This document shows, one piece after another, positions 17,667-26,441 of a stretch of DNA of 64,000 nucleotides. Position numbers and translations under genes: made by a program. Below the pieces are notes generated by a model, which saw only the letters and a program-made list of their open reading frames with translations, was not told the origin of the DNA and did no database searches. How positions within the stretch are numbered: the first letter of the stretch is position 1; the number at the start of each line of letters is the position of its first letter. The DNA lies in the NCBI GenBank assembly GCA_036493895.1, contig DASXOZ010000045.1, positions 1 through 64,000 of the forward strand. The letters run 5' to 3'. Origin of the DNA: Candidatus Binatia bacterium (GTDB taxonomy: Bacteria; Desulfobacterota; Binatia; UBA1149; CAITLU01).

Positions 17667-19097
17667 ATGAAGGACTGCCTCGATTTTTACATCAACGGAC
17701 AGTGGGTGAAGCCGGCGGTGGCCAATCCCTTCGACGTCGTCAATCCGGCGACCGACGAAGTGGTCGGGCACATCAGCCTCGGCAGCAAGGCCGACGTCGA
17801 CAAGGCGGTCGCGGCAGCGAAGAAGGCTTTCGAGACCTGGTCGCGTACGACGCGCGAGGAGCGCATCGCGGTGCTCGAGCGCATTCTCGGATCCTACTCG
17901 TCGCACCTCGACGAGCTCGCCGAGACGATCTCGATGGAAATGGGCGCGCCGATGTGGCTCGCCAAGGCTGCCCAGGCTCCGTCCGGCATGGCCCACGTCG
18001 CCAACACGCTCGAGACGCTTCGCGCCTACGAATTCGAGACGAAGAAGGGCAAGACGCGCATCGTTCGCGAGCCGGTCGGCGTCTGCGGGCTGATCACTCC
18101 GTGGAACTGGCCGGTCAACCAGATCATGTGCAAGGTGGCGCCGGCCCTGGCCGCCGGTTGCACGATGGTGCTCAAGCCGAGCGAGATCGCTCCGCTGAAC
18201 GCGATCGTCATCGCCAGGATCCTGCACGAGGCCGGCGTTCCCGCCGGGGTCTTCAACCTCGTCAACGGCGACGGGCCGACGGTGGGCACGGCGCTGTCGT
18301 CGCACCCCGACGTCGACATGATGTCGTTCACCGGCTCGACGCGCGCGGGAATCATGGTCGCCAAGAATGCAGCCGACACGGTCAAGCGCGTTGCCCAGGA
18401 GCTGGGCGGCAAGTCGGCGAACATCATCCTGCCCGATGCCGACCTGAAGACGGCCGTCACCGCCGGCATTCGCCAGTGCTTCACCAACAGCGGCCAGTCG
18501 TGCAACGCGCCGACGCGCATGCTGGTACCCGAAGCGAAACACGCCGAAGCGGTCGCGATCGCGAAGGAGGCCGCCTCAGCGGTCGCCGTTTCCGATCCCG
18601 CCACCGCTGATCCGGGCGCGATCGGCCCCGTCGTCAGCAAGGCCCAGTGGACGAAGATCCAGGGACTGATCAAGAAGGGCATCGACGAAGGCGCCCAGCT
18701 CGTCGCCGGAGGCCCCGGCCTTCCCGACGGCATGTCGCGAGGCTGCTTCGTCAGGCCGACCGTGTTCGCCGGCGTGCGCAACGACATGACGATCGCACGC
18801 GAGGAGATCTTCGGACCGGTGCTCACGATCCTGCCGTACAAGGACGAAGAGGAGGCGATCCGTATCGCCAACGACACCGTGTACGGGCTTTCGGGCTACG
18901 TGCAGTCGGCCGATGCGGAGCATGCGTACAAGGTCGCCTCGCGGCTGCGCACCGGAAACGTCCACGTCAACGGCGCCGGCCCCGATTTCGGCGCACCGTT
19001 CGGCGGCTACAAGCAAAGCGGCAACGGGCGCGAGTGGGGAGAATTCGGCTTCGAGGAATTCCTCGAGATCAAGGCGGTGATGGGCGCGCCGGCGTAG
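17667..19097 (+). CDS. NAD(P)-dependent aldehyde dehydrogenase
   Basis: This 476-residue protein is full length for the ALDH superfamily. It contains the cofactor-pocket motif TPWNWP (N147), the GSTRAG turn (223-228), the general base E245 in QELGGKS and catalytic C279 in NSGQSCNAP. The C-terminal GYKQSGNGREWGEFGFEEF is typical of oxidising ALDHs. A Shine-Dalgarno AAAGGGAG precedes the ATG. It would oxidise an aldehyde to the acid; the substrate cannot be read from sequence. The next gene is a cytochrome P450, so the pair might act in sequence on one compound, although a repeat element of about 100 bp separates them. Confidence 0.93.
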   Translation: MKDCLDFYINGQWVKPAVANPFDVVNPATDEVVGHISLGSKADVDKAVAAAKKAFETWSRTTREERIAVLERILGSYSSHLDELAETISMEMGAPMWLAKAAQAPSGMAHVANTLETLRAYEFETKKGKTRIVREPVGVCGLITPWNWPVNQIMCKVAPALAAGCTMVLKPSEIAPLNAIVIARILHEAGVPAGVFNLVNGDGPTVGTALSSHPDVDMMSFTGSTRAGIMVAKNAADTVKRVAQELGGKSANIILPDADLKTAVTAGIRQCFTNSGQSCNAPTRMLVPEAKHAEAVAIAKEAASAVAVSDPATADPGAIGPVVSKAQWTKIQGLIKKGIDEGAQLVAGGPGLPDGMSRGCFVRPTVFAGVRNDMTIAREEIFGPVLTILPYKDEEEAIRIANDTVYGLSGYVQSADAEHAYKVASRLRTGNVHVNGAGPDFGAPFGGYKQSGNGREWGEFGFEEFLEIKAVMGAPA

Positions 19098-19103
19098 AGT
19101 GGT

Positions 19104-19199
19104 GGGGTCAGGCCCCAGCGCACATCAACTGGACGATGTCGCCCGCGCGATACGCGCTGGTGCCTGACCCCGGCACCGCGGCCGCTGGTGCCTGACCCC
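19104..19199. repeat. Second copy of the TGGTGCCTGACCCC element
   Basis: A variant forward core, GGGGTCAGGCCCCA, lies at 19104-19117, and two reverse cores, TGGTGCCTGACCCC, lie at 19158-19171 and 19186-19199. The spacer between arms is longer (40 bp) than in the copy at 11162, and the two reverse cores are 28 bp apart. It fills the gap between the ALDH and P450 genes. Confidence 0.8.
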
Positions 19200-19250
19200 T
19201 ATTTCCTTCGCCGCTCGCTCCGGGCAAGACTCCGCGCCCGGAGAAACGCC

Positions 19251-20528
19251 ATGAAACCTCGCCAGGTCCTGTCCGTCGACGAGATCGACCTTTCTTCCAT
19301 TGCGTTCTGGGAACGTCCCCTCGACGAGCGCGAAGGCGCATTCCAGACGCTGCGCAGCCAGAGGCCGATCTCGTTCTGCGCGGAGCCCGAGGTACCCGGT
19401 CTCGACAAGGGCCCCGGCTACTGGGCGCTGACGCGCCACGCCGACGTGCTCACCGTCAGCCGCAACCCGGAGATCTTTTCGTCGGCGCGCGGCGGCGTGA
19501 ACGTCATCGACCAGCCCGCCGACTTCGGCGAGTTCTTCGGCTCGATGATCGTCATGGACGATCCGCGCCACGCGCGCTTGCGGCGCATCGTTTCCAAGGG
19601 CTTCACGCCGGCGATGCTGCGCAAGGTCGAGGACAACGTCGAGACGGCCGCCGCCGGCATCATCGACGCGGTGATCCGGCAAGGCTCCTGCGATTTCGTC
19701 TCCGACATCGCCGCCGCGCTGCCGCTGAAGATCATTTGCGACATGATGGGCATCCCCGAGTCGGACTACCGCTTCGTGTTCGACCGCACGAACATCATCC
19801 TCGGTGCCGGCGATCCCGAGTACGTGCCCGATCCGCTGTCGGTGATCCCTGCGCTGCTGCAGGCCGGGCAGGACCTGTCGGAGCTGATGCAGAACCTGGC
19901 GCGCTTCCGCCGCGAAAAGCCCACCGAGGACCTCACGTCCGCGCTGATCCACGCCGAAGTCGACGGCGAGAGGCTCACCGACCAGGAAGTCGGCTCTTTC
20001 TTCGTGCTGCTCGTCGCAGCGGGCAATGAGACCACCCGCAACGCGATCAGCCACGGCATGAAGGCGCTTTGCGACTTCCCCGACCAGAAGCGCCTGTGGC
20101 AGTCGAGCTTCGATCGCTACGCACCGACGGCGGTCGAGGAGATCGTCCGCTGGGCATCGCCGGTGATCCATTTCCGGCGTACCGCCACTGCCGACGCCGA
20201 GATCAGCGGCCAGAAAATTCGCGAAGGCGAGAAAGTGGTCATGTGGTACAACTCGGCCAACCGCGACGAGAAGGTCTGGGCCGATCCCTTCGCGTTCCGC
20301 ATCGACCGCACGCCGAACGAGCACGTCGGTTTCGGCGGTCCCGGACCTCATTTCTGCATGGGCGCCCACCTCGCACGCCGCGAGATCACCGTGATGTTCC
20401 GCCAGCTCTTCCGGCGCCTGCCCGACCTCGAGGTCACGGCGCCGCCGGCGCGCCTGCTGTCGTTCTTCATCCACGGCATCAAGCGCATGCCTTGCGAGTT
20501 CACTGCCGGCGGCACGGTCGCCGCCTGA
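19251..20528 (+). CDS. Cytochrome P450
   Basis: The 425-residue soluble bacterial P450 starts at the ATG of MKPRQVL; an earlier in-frame start would run back into the repeat element. I-helix AAGNETTRN supplies the oxygen-activation Thr, EEIVR is the K-helix ExxR, and FGGPGPHFCMGAHLAR carries the haem-ligand Cys (C369). The sequence looks nearest to the CYP124/CYP125-type group that hydroxylates steroid or branched-lipid substrates, but this is impression only. Ferredoxin and reductase partners are not encoded nearby. The upstream ALDH could take a hydroxylation product further. Confidence 0.92.
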   Translation: MKPRQVLSVDEIDLSSIAFWERPLDEREGAFQTLRSQRPISFCAEPEVPGLDKGPGYWALTRHADVLTVSRNPEIFSSARGGVNVIDQPADFGEFFGSMIVMDDPRHARLRRIVSKGFTPAMLRKVEDNVETAAAGIIDAVIRQGSCDFVSDIAAALPLKIICDMMGIPESDYRFVFDRTNIILGAGDPEYVPDPLSVIPALLQAGQDLSELMQNLARFRREKPTEDLTSALIHAEVDGERLTDQEVGSFFVLLVAAGNETTRNAISHGMKALCDFPDQKRLWQSSFDRYAPTAVEEIVRWASPVIHFRRTATADAEISGQKIREGEKVVMWYNSANRDEKVWADPFAFRIDRTPNEHVGFGGPGPHFCMGAHLARREITVMFRQLFRRLPDLEVTAPPARLLSFFIHGIKRMPCEFTAGGTVAA

Positions 20529-20649
20529 CTTCCGGGCCGCGCCGCCGTCGCCGGCCGGCAATGGCGTTCGCAACGCTGCCTGCTGCTGCCCCGGCGCTCG
20601 ACTCGACGACGCGAACGCGGACAATCGCGCGCGTCATCGAGGACCGGCC

Positions 20650-22317
20650 GTGACGCAGCGACTGATTGCAACAACCTGGCTCGTCCCCGCGAGCTGCTGC
20701 GTCCTTTTCGGTTGCAGCGTGCTCGGCCCGTCGGGAAACGGAGGCTGGTCCGGTGAGCGCCGCTCGCAGGAGATCGACCACGCCCGGCAGATGAGCCGCG
20801 CCGTCCTCGCGAGCACCGAAGCGAACACGGCCGCGCAAGCCGAGACGCCTGTGAGTAGCGCCACAGAAAGCGTCGCAACTGCGCCCGTCGCACGCACTCT
20901 CGACCTTGGCGCAGCGCTCGACCTGGCGTCCCGCAACAACCGCGGCATCGCGATTGCGCAGGAAAACGTCGCCGAAGCCGCCGGCAACGTCGCGATTGCA
21001 CGGTCGGCGCTTCTGCCGACGCCGTCCGTACAGGCCGTCTACGACTGGTACAGCGACAAGGAGACGAACTCGATCAAGCTCGATCCGTCGCTGTTCCCGC
21101 CGGGCACGACGCTGCCGGTGGTCACCGTGCGCCAGCAGGAGTTCGCGACCGTCAATGCCGCCGTCAGCCTGGCCATCGACATCAGCGGGCAGCTGATGCA
21201 CGTCCTCGAGTCTTCCCAGGCCTCCTATCGCGCCGAGAGCGCCCGCGCGTGGGCGACGCGCCTTCAGGAAGAGCGCGACGTCGTCGCGGCGTATTTCGGG
21301 CTGCTCGAAGCCAAGAGCCTTCTCGAGGTCAACCTGCAGACCGTGTCGCTGCACGAGCGCCAGCTCGCCGATGCGCAGAACCGCTTCGACCAGGGACGTC
21401 TGACGCGCAACGAGGTTCTCGTCGTCGACGTCGCGCTGGCCAATTCGCGCCAGAACAGCCTGCGCCTGGCAAACGTCGTCTCCTCGGCTCGCCGCGATCT
21501 CAACCGCGTCACCGGCCTGGAGATCGGCGACGACACCGACGCCCGCGACGTCGCGTCACGTCCGGGCCTTCCGACGCTCGACGGCGCGCTTGCGGCGGCA
21601 CGTGCGAAGAACCCGCTGGTCACTTCGCTCGTCGAGGAAGTCCAGGCCGCCGACGAAAGGCTGACTGCTGCCCGCCGTGCCCGCCTGCCGCAATTCGGAG
21701 CGACCGGCGGCTACAGTACGACGACGGCCGACACCCTCCATCCGCGCGACTATGGTGCCGTTGGTGTCACGATGAACGTCGACCTCTACAGCTTCCGCCG
21801 CGAAGGCGAGATCGCGCGCCTGGATTCGGAGAGCCACCGCTCGCGCCTGCTGCTGGACCGCCTCGTGCGCGACATCGAAGCAATGGTTCGCGACAGCCAC
21901 GACCGCGTGCGCGAGAGACTGTCGGCGATCGATACCGCACGCGTCGCCACCGACCAGGCCGACGAGAACCTTCGCATCCGCCAGGTACAGTTCCGCGAAG
22001 GCCGCGCCACCAGCGAGGACCTGCTCGACGCCGCCGAGCTGGCCGCGCGCCAGCGTGCCCAGCTCGCCTCGGCGCTCTACGAGGCCCACGAGCGCCGTGC
22101 CGAGCTTCAGCAGTTGATGGGCGAGCCGCTGGGCAACCTCCTTGCCGAGGGGTCGGTCCCGGCGGCTGCGTCGCGACCCCCCGCCCTCGCCGCGCCCGGG
22201 ACGACCAGCGCGGCGCCCGCGCCGCCGCCCTCTTCGACGTCGCCCGCGCCTTTCGTCGAACCGCCGGTGCCTTCGACCGAGCCTTCCCGCACGAGCCAAG
22301 GAGACAGCGAACGATGA
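20650..22317 (+). CDS. TolC-family outer-membrane efflux lipoprotein
   Basis: The 555-residue protein (GTG start) has a lipoprotein signal with lipobox LFGC at about residue 22. Two OEP repeats follow: the first begins LDLGAALDLASRNNRGIAIA and the second ALAAARAKNPLVTSLVEEVQ (in parts), each with long coiled coils such as EERDVVAAYFGLLEAKSLLE. The C-terminal 55 residues are an unusual Pro/Ala/Ser-rich tail. TolC homologues form the trimeric channel through the outer membrane and periplasm. Its stop overlaps the HlyD start by 4 bp, making it the first gene of a complete ABC export operon. Confidence 0.9.
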   Translation: MTQRLIATTWLVPASCCVLFGCSVLGPSGNGGWSGERRSQEIDHARQMSRAVLASTEANTAAQAETPVSSATESVATAPVARTLDLGAALDLASRNNRGIAIAQENVAEAAGNVAIARSALLPTPSVQAVYDWYSDKETNSIKLDPSLFPPGTTLPVVTVRQQEFATVNAAVSLAIDISGQLMHVLESSQASYRAESARAWATRLQEERDVVAAYFGLLEAKSLLEVNLQTVSLHERQLADAQNRFDQGRLTRNEVLVVDVALANSRQNSLRLANVVSSARRDLNRVTGLEIGDDTDARDVASRPGLPTLDGALAAARAKNPLVTSLVEEVQAADERLTAARRARLPQFGATGGYSTTTADTLHPRDYGAVGVTMNVDLYSFRREGEIARLDSESHRSRLLLDRLVRDIEAMVRDSHDRVRERLSAIDTARVATDQADENLRIRQVQFREGRATSEDLLDAAELAARQRAQLASALYEAHERRAELQQLMGEPLGNLLAEGSVPAAASRPPALAAPGTTSAAPAPPPSSTSPAPFVEPPVPSTEPSRTSQGDSER

Positions 22318-23333
22318 AACGCCTGCCCGCAATCGCTGCCATCGTCCTCGTCCTTGCCGGGGTGGTCTTCTTCGTGGTCCATCGCGACCACCGCAGCGGC
22401 GGCAAGTACACCGGATTCGTCGAAGGCGAGGAGCGGGTGCTAAGAAGCGAAGTCTCCGGCCGCGTCCTCGACATCGTGTTCCACGAAGGGGACTCGGTGC
22501 CGGCCGGCGCGGTCATCGCCCGCCTCGACGACGCCGACATTTCGGCGCGCGCCAAGTCGGCCAGGGACCAGGTCGACGTGCTGACGCGCCAGATCGAACA
22601 GGCCGTCATCGACGCCGATCTTCGCGAAGCGACGTGGAAACAGGACTTGAGGACGCGACAGGCCGAGTCCGACCAGGCCAGGGCCGACGTGGACCTCGCG
22701 GTGCGTACCGCCGAGCGCGAGGAGACGCTCGCCAAGAGCGGAGCGACGACGAAACAGTTCCTGGACGACACGCGAAACAGGCTTTCGGCCGCAAGGAGCG
22801 CTTCCGAGCGCGCTTCGGGCGTGCTCGAGCGCACGCGCGCCGAAGAAGCGACGATCACGTCGGCGCGCGCGAAAGTCGACGTGCTGAGGGAACAGAAGGA
22901 GCTGGCCGAAAGTCAGCTTGCCGAGCTCGAGGTCACGCACGGCAAGTTCCAGATCCACGCTCCGGCAGTGGCTACGGTGGTGCAGACCCAGCTGCTGTGG
23001 CCGGGAGAGCTGGCCCAGCCCGGCACACCGGTGCTGTCGGTGCTCGATCCGCGCGACAAGTACGTGCAGATCTACGTTCCGGTGCCGGATCTCGGCCGCA
23101 TCCACGTCGGAACGAAGATGGACATCGATCTCGACTCCCAGCCCGACAAGCGCTGGCCGGGAGAAGTCTCGTTCGTTGCCGATCGTGCCAACTTCACGCC
23201 CGAAAAAATCGAAACGCGCAGCGACCGCGTCGGGCAGGTCTACCGCGTCAAGGTGCGCATCGTCGAAGGAGTCGAGTCGTTCCTGCCGGGCGCCGAGGCC
23301 GACGTGTACCTGAAGGACGAGGGAGCGAGGTGA
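22314..23333 (+). CDS. HlyD/YbhG-type periplasmic adaptor
   Basis: The 339-residue protein has an N-terminal membrane anchor (5-22), a split biotinyl-lipoyl half (SEVSGRVLDIVFHEGDSVPAG), a coiled-coil hairpin rich in Ala, Arg and Glu (about 80-200), the second lipoyl half (IHAPAVATVVQTQLLWPGE) and a beta-barrel domain. This is the layout of E. coli YbhG. It would bridge the ABC-2 permeases in the inner membrane to the TolC channel. It overlaps both neighbours by 4 bp (ATGA and GTGA). Confidence 0.92.
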   Translation: MKRLPAIAAIVLVLAGVVFFVVHRDHRSGGKYTGFVEGEERVLRSEVSGRVLDIVFHEGDSVPAGAVIARLDDADISARAKSARDQVDVLTRQIEQAVIDADLREATWKQDLRTRQAESDQARADVDLAVRTAEREETLAKSGATTKQFLDDTRNRLSAARSASERASGVLERTRAEEATITSARAKVDVLREQKELAESQLAELEVTHGKFQIHAPAVATVVQTQLLWPGELAQPGTPVLSVLDPRDKYVQIYVPVPDLGRIHVGTKMDIDLDSQPDKRWPGEVSFVADRANFTPEKIETRSDRVGQVYRVKVRIVEGVESFLPGAEADVYLKDEGAR

Positions 23334-24313
23334 GCCCGGCAGCGGCCGCGGAGAGGATCGAAGCGGCAGGCGTGCCGTCGATCTGCCTTCGCGCGCTGCG
23401 CAAGCGCTTCGGATCGCGCGAGGCGCTCTCCGGCATCGACCTCGACGTGCGCGGCGCGCAGATGCTCGGTGTCGTCGGGCCCGACGGCGCCGGCAAGACG
23501 ACGCTGCTTCGCGTGCTGGCCGGCCTGCTGGAAATCGAGGCCGACGAAGCGCGAGTGCTCGGCTTCGACCTTCTCCAGGACGTCCAGCAGTACAAGCGCC
23601 ACATCGGCTACGTGCCGCAGACATTCAGCCTCTATCGCGATCTCTCGATCCTCGAGAATCTTTCGTTTACCGCAAGGCTGCACCGCATCGACGATGCCGA
23701 GTTCGAGCGGCGCACGAGCGAGCTGCTCGAGCGAACCTCTCTCGCGCCGTTCGCCACGCGCATGGCCGGGGCCCTTTCGGGTGGCATGAAACAGAAGCTC
23801 GCGGTGGCCAACGCGCTGCTTCCGCATCCGTCGCTTCTCATCCTCGACGAGCCGACGGCCGGAGTCGACGTCGTCGCGCGGCGCGAGATCTTCGAGATCC
23901 TCGCCGAGCTGGAAAGCTCGGTGCTCGTCGTCGTCTCGACGAGCTACCTCGAGGAAGCCGCACTCTGCGACCATCTCGTCTACCTGCGCCGCGGCAGAGT
24001 GATCGCGCAGGGAAGCCCGCTCGAGCTCGAAGCCGCCACGGGGACCGAGCCGTACCGCGCGTGGACCGACGACTGCGAGACGGTACGCAACGCGGTGCGC
24101 GCGCTGCCGTGGGTCGACGGCGCCCGCGACTGCGGCCGCTTCGTGCGCGTCGAAGTGGAACGCGACAAGTCGCCGGGCGCCGAGGCCGTCTGCCGCGCGC
24201 TCGCCGATGTCCGCGGTGCCGACGGCACAACCGCCGTCGCGCTGGCCGAAAGGGCTCCGGCCGACCTCGAGTCGACGCTGCTGGCGCTCGGCCGCCGCGC
24301 AGGAGTGGCATGA
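23330..24313 (+). CDS. ABC exporter ATPase, first of a split YbhF-type pair
   Basis: 327 residues from a GTG overlapping the upstream stop. Walker A is GPDGAGKT (50-57), the signature is LSGGMKQK and Walker B is LLILDEPTAGVD. At the H-loop the sequence reads VVSTSYLEEA, so the switch His is missing and this site may be catalytically weak. It resembles the N-terminal half of YbhF, in which two ATPase domains are fused; here they are separate genes. A C-terminal domain of about 100 residues follows the ATPase core. It should energise export with the next ATPase and two permeases. Confidence 0.9.
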   Translation: MSPAAAAERIEAAGVPSICLRALRKRFGSREALSGIDLDVRGAQMLGVVGPDGAGKTTLLRVLAGLLEIEADEARVLGFDLLQDVQQYKRHIGYVPQTFSLYRDLSILENLSFTARLHRIDDAEFERRTSELLERTSLAPFATRMAGALSGGMKQKLAVANALLPHPSLLILDEPTAGVDVVARREIFEILAELESSVLVVVSTSYLEEAALCDHLVYLRRGRVIAQGSPLELEAATGTEPYRAWTDDCETVRNAVRALPWVDGARDCGRFVRVEVERDKSPGAEAVCRALADVRGADGTTAVALAERAPADLESTLLALGRRAGVA

Positions 24314-25272
24314 CGGCCGGCGCGCGAAACATCGTCATCGAGGCGAACGGCCTGACCAAGCGCTTCGGTGATTTCACCGCGGTCGACGACGCGACGCTTC
24401 ACGTGCCGGAGGGCACGGTCTACGCGTTCCTCGGCGCCAACGGCTCGGGAAAAACGACGACGATCCGAATGCTGATCGGGCTGCTGACGCCCACCCACGG
24501 CAGCGTCACCGTCGCCGGCGTCGACGTGATCGCGCACCCTCGCCGCGTGCGCGAAGCCATCGGTTACATGGGCCAGAAAGTCAGCCTCTACCGCGGGCTG
24601 AGCCTCTACGAGAACGTCCAGTTCTACGGCGGACTGCACGACATCTCCGGAAAGGAGCTGAAGAGGCGCTGGGGATCGCTCAGCGAGCGTTTCTCGCTGG
24701 CGGAAGCCGAAAAATACCTCGCCGACGACCTGCCCGGCGGCCTTCGCCAGAGAGCGGGCCTGGCGCTGGCGATGCTGCACGAGCCGCGCGTGCTCTTCCT
24801 CGACGAGCCGACGGCCGGCGTCGACGTCGGCAGCCGCACGCTTTTCTGGGAGCTGATCCGCGAGCAGCGGCGCAGCGGCGTCACGGTGTTCGTGACGACG
24901 CATTTTCTCGACGAAGTCGACTACTGCGACCTCATCTCGTTCATCGACGCGGGAAGGATCCTCGTCGATTCCACACCCGAGGGATTGCGCGAGCGCTGGT
25001 CGGACGGCTACGAAGCGTTCTGCCCGGTGCCGGCCCACGGCGGCGCGGACAAGGTCGCCGCCGAGCTGGCGGCGGCGGGCTGGCAGGTGGAGACGGTCGA
25101 AGGCGGGCTGCGCCTGCGCGCGCGCTCCGCGAAAACTGCCATGCTGGCAGCGCTGGCACGCGCGGCAGGCCCCGAGGGTGCGCCGCGTGTGCAGGTGCAG
25201 CAACCGGCGATGTCGGACGTGTTCCAGAAGCTGATGACCGACGGAAAGAGCGAGGCGCCGCTGCCGTCATGA
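24310..25272 (+). CDS. ABC exporter ATPase, second of a split YbhF-type pair
   Basis: 320 residues. Walker A is GANGSGKT (42-49), Walker B is VLFLDEPTAGVD and the H-loop His is present (VTTHFLDE). The signature motif is degenerate, reading LPGGLRQR in place of LSGGQ. It is complementary to the preceding ATPase, which has a good signature but no H-loop His. That pattern is expected of an asymmetric heterodimer with one competent composite site. The gene overlaps both neighbours by 4 bp. It corresponds to the C-terminal half of YbhF. Confidence 0.9.
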   Translation: MTAGARNIVIEANGLTKRFGDFTAVDDATLHVPEGTVYAFLGANGSGKTTTIRMLIGLLTPTHGSVTVAGVDVIAHPRRVREAIGYMGQKVSLYRGLSLYENVQFYGGLHDISGKELKRRWGSLSERFSLAEAEKYLADDLPGGLRQRAGLALAMLHEPRVLFLDEPTAGVDVGSRTLFWELIREQRRSGVTVFVTTHFLDEVDYCDLISFIDAGRILVDSTPEGLRERWSDGYEAFCPVPAHGGADKVAAELAAAGWQVETVEGGLRLRARSAKTAMLAALARAAGPEGAPRVQVQQPAMSDVFQKLMTDGKSEAPLPS

Positions 25273-26441
25273 TGAAGATGCCGAACCTCGCCTCCATCCG
25301 CAGGAGCGGCCGGCGGCTGCGCACGCTGATGGTACGCGAGTTTCGCGCGACGCTGCGCGACCCGTTCACGCTGTTCGTGATGATCTCGGTGCCGCTCGGC
25401 TCGCTGATGGCATTCGGCTTCATCGTCTCGACCGAAGTACACGGCATTCGCCTCGGCGTCTTCGACGGCGCCCAGTCGTCGCTCAGCCGCCGCCTCGTGG
25501 CCGAGCTGGCTGCCAACGACACCTTCGATCCGATCGTCTACCGCACGCGCGAAGAAGTGGAGCACGCGATGATCGGCGGCGACATCGGCGCGGCGATCGT
25601 GATCCCGGCCGATTTCGAGCGCGAGAGGCTGAGGGCGCTGGCATCGAGCCCCGCGGACGAGGCCGCCGAGATCCAGCTCTTCTACGACGGCGCCGAGCCG
25701 GTGCTCGCGCTCAACGCCGAGGCATCGATGCGCGGCATCGTCGCGGCCGCGCTCGCCGACGTCGCCGCCTCCGGCGGAGCGGCGCCGCAGATCCGCACCC
25801 ACGGCGTCGATGCCGTCGTCCGGCCGATCTTCAACGCGACGCTCGACGGCCGGCCGTTCATGGTGGCGGGCACGTTCGGCTTCGTGCTGACGTTCCTGAC
25901 GACGCTGATCACCGCCGTCTCCATCGTCAACGAGCGCCTGACCGGAACCTACGACCAGCTGCAGCTCACGCCGGCCACTCCGCTCGAAATCCTGCTCGGC
26001 AAGATGGTGCCGTTCGGCGCGGTCTTCTCGTTCGACCTGATCCTGATGATGCTCGTCGCGGGTTTCGTGCTCGGCACCTGGCCTGCCGGAAATCCGTTCC
26101 TGTTCTGGATCGTGGCGACGTTCTACGTCGCAACCTCGCTGGCGATGGGACTGATCTTCTCGGCCACCTCGGCCACGGCCGCCGAAGCCGTGCAGAAAAC
26201 CGTGCTGTCGAGCATCCCGCTGATCCAGCTGAGCGGCTTCATCTATCCGGTGCGCAGCATGCCGCAGCCGATCCGCTCTCTGGCCCAGCTCATTCCGGCG
26301 ACGCACTTCCTCGAGGTAAGCCGCGCAATCTATCTTCGCGGCGAGGGCGTGGCCGAGCTGTGGCCGCAGATCGCCATCCTCACGGTGATGGGCCTGGCGC
26401 TGGTCGCCATCGCGCTTCGTACGCTGGAGTCACGCGCGTGA
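25269..26441 (+). CDS. ABC-2 type permease (YbhS/YbhR-like), first
   Basis: The 390-residue protein has an N-terminal transmembrane helix (FTLFVMISVPLGSLMAFGFIV), a large extracytoplasmic domain (about 55-190) and five further helices in the C-terminal half, ending with LWPQIAILTVMGLALVAIAL. This is the architecture of the ABC2_membrane_3 family. The conserved stretch QLSGFIYPVRSMP lies between the last helices. It pairs with the next gene to form a heterodimeric channel for the split ATPases. Confidence 0.9.
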   Translation: MMKMPNLASIRRSGRRLRTLMVREFRATLRDPFTLFVMISVPLGSLMAFGFIVSTEVHGIRLGVFDGAQSSLSRRLVAELAANDTFDPIVYRTREEVEHAMIGGDIGAAIVIPADFERERLRALASSPADEAAEIQLFYDGAEPVLALNAEASMRGIVAAALADVAASGGAAPQIRTHGVDAVVRPIFNATLDGRPFMVAGTFGFVLTFLTTLITAVSIVNERLTGTYDQLQLTPATPLEILLGKMVPFGAVFSFDLILMMLVAGFVLGTWPAGNPFLFWIVATFYVATSLAMGLIFSATSATAAEAVQKTVLSSIPLIQLSGFIYPVRSMPQPIRSLAQLIPATHFLEVSRAIYLRGEGVAELWPQIAILTVMGLALVAIALRTLESRA

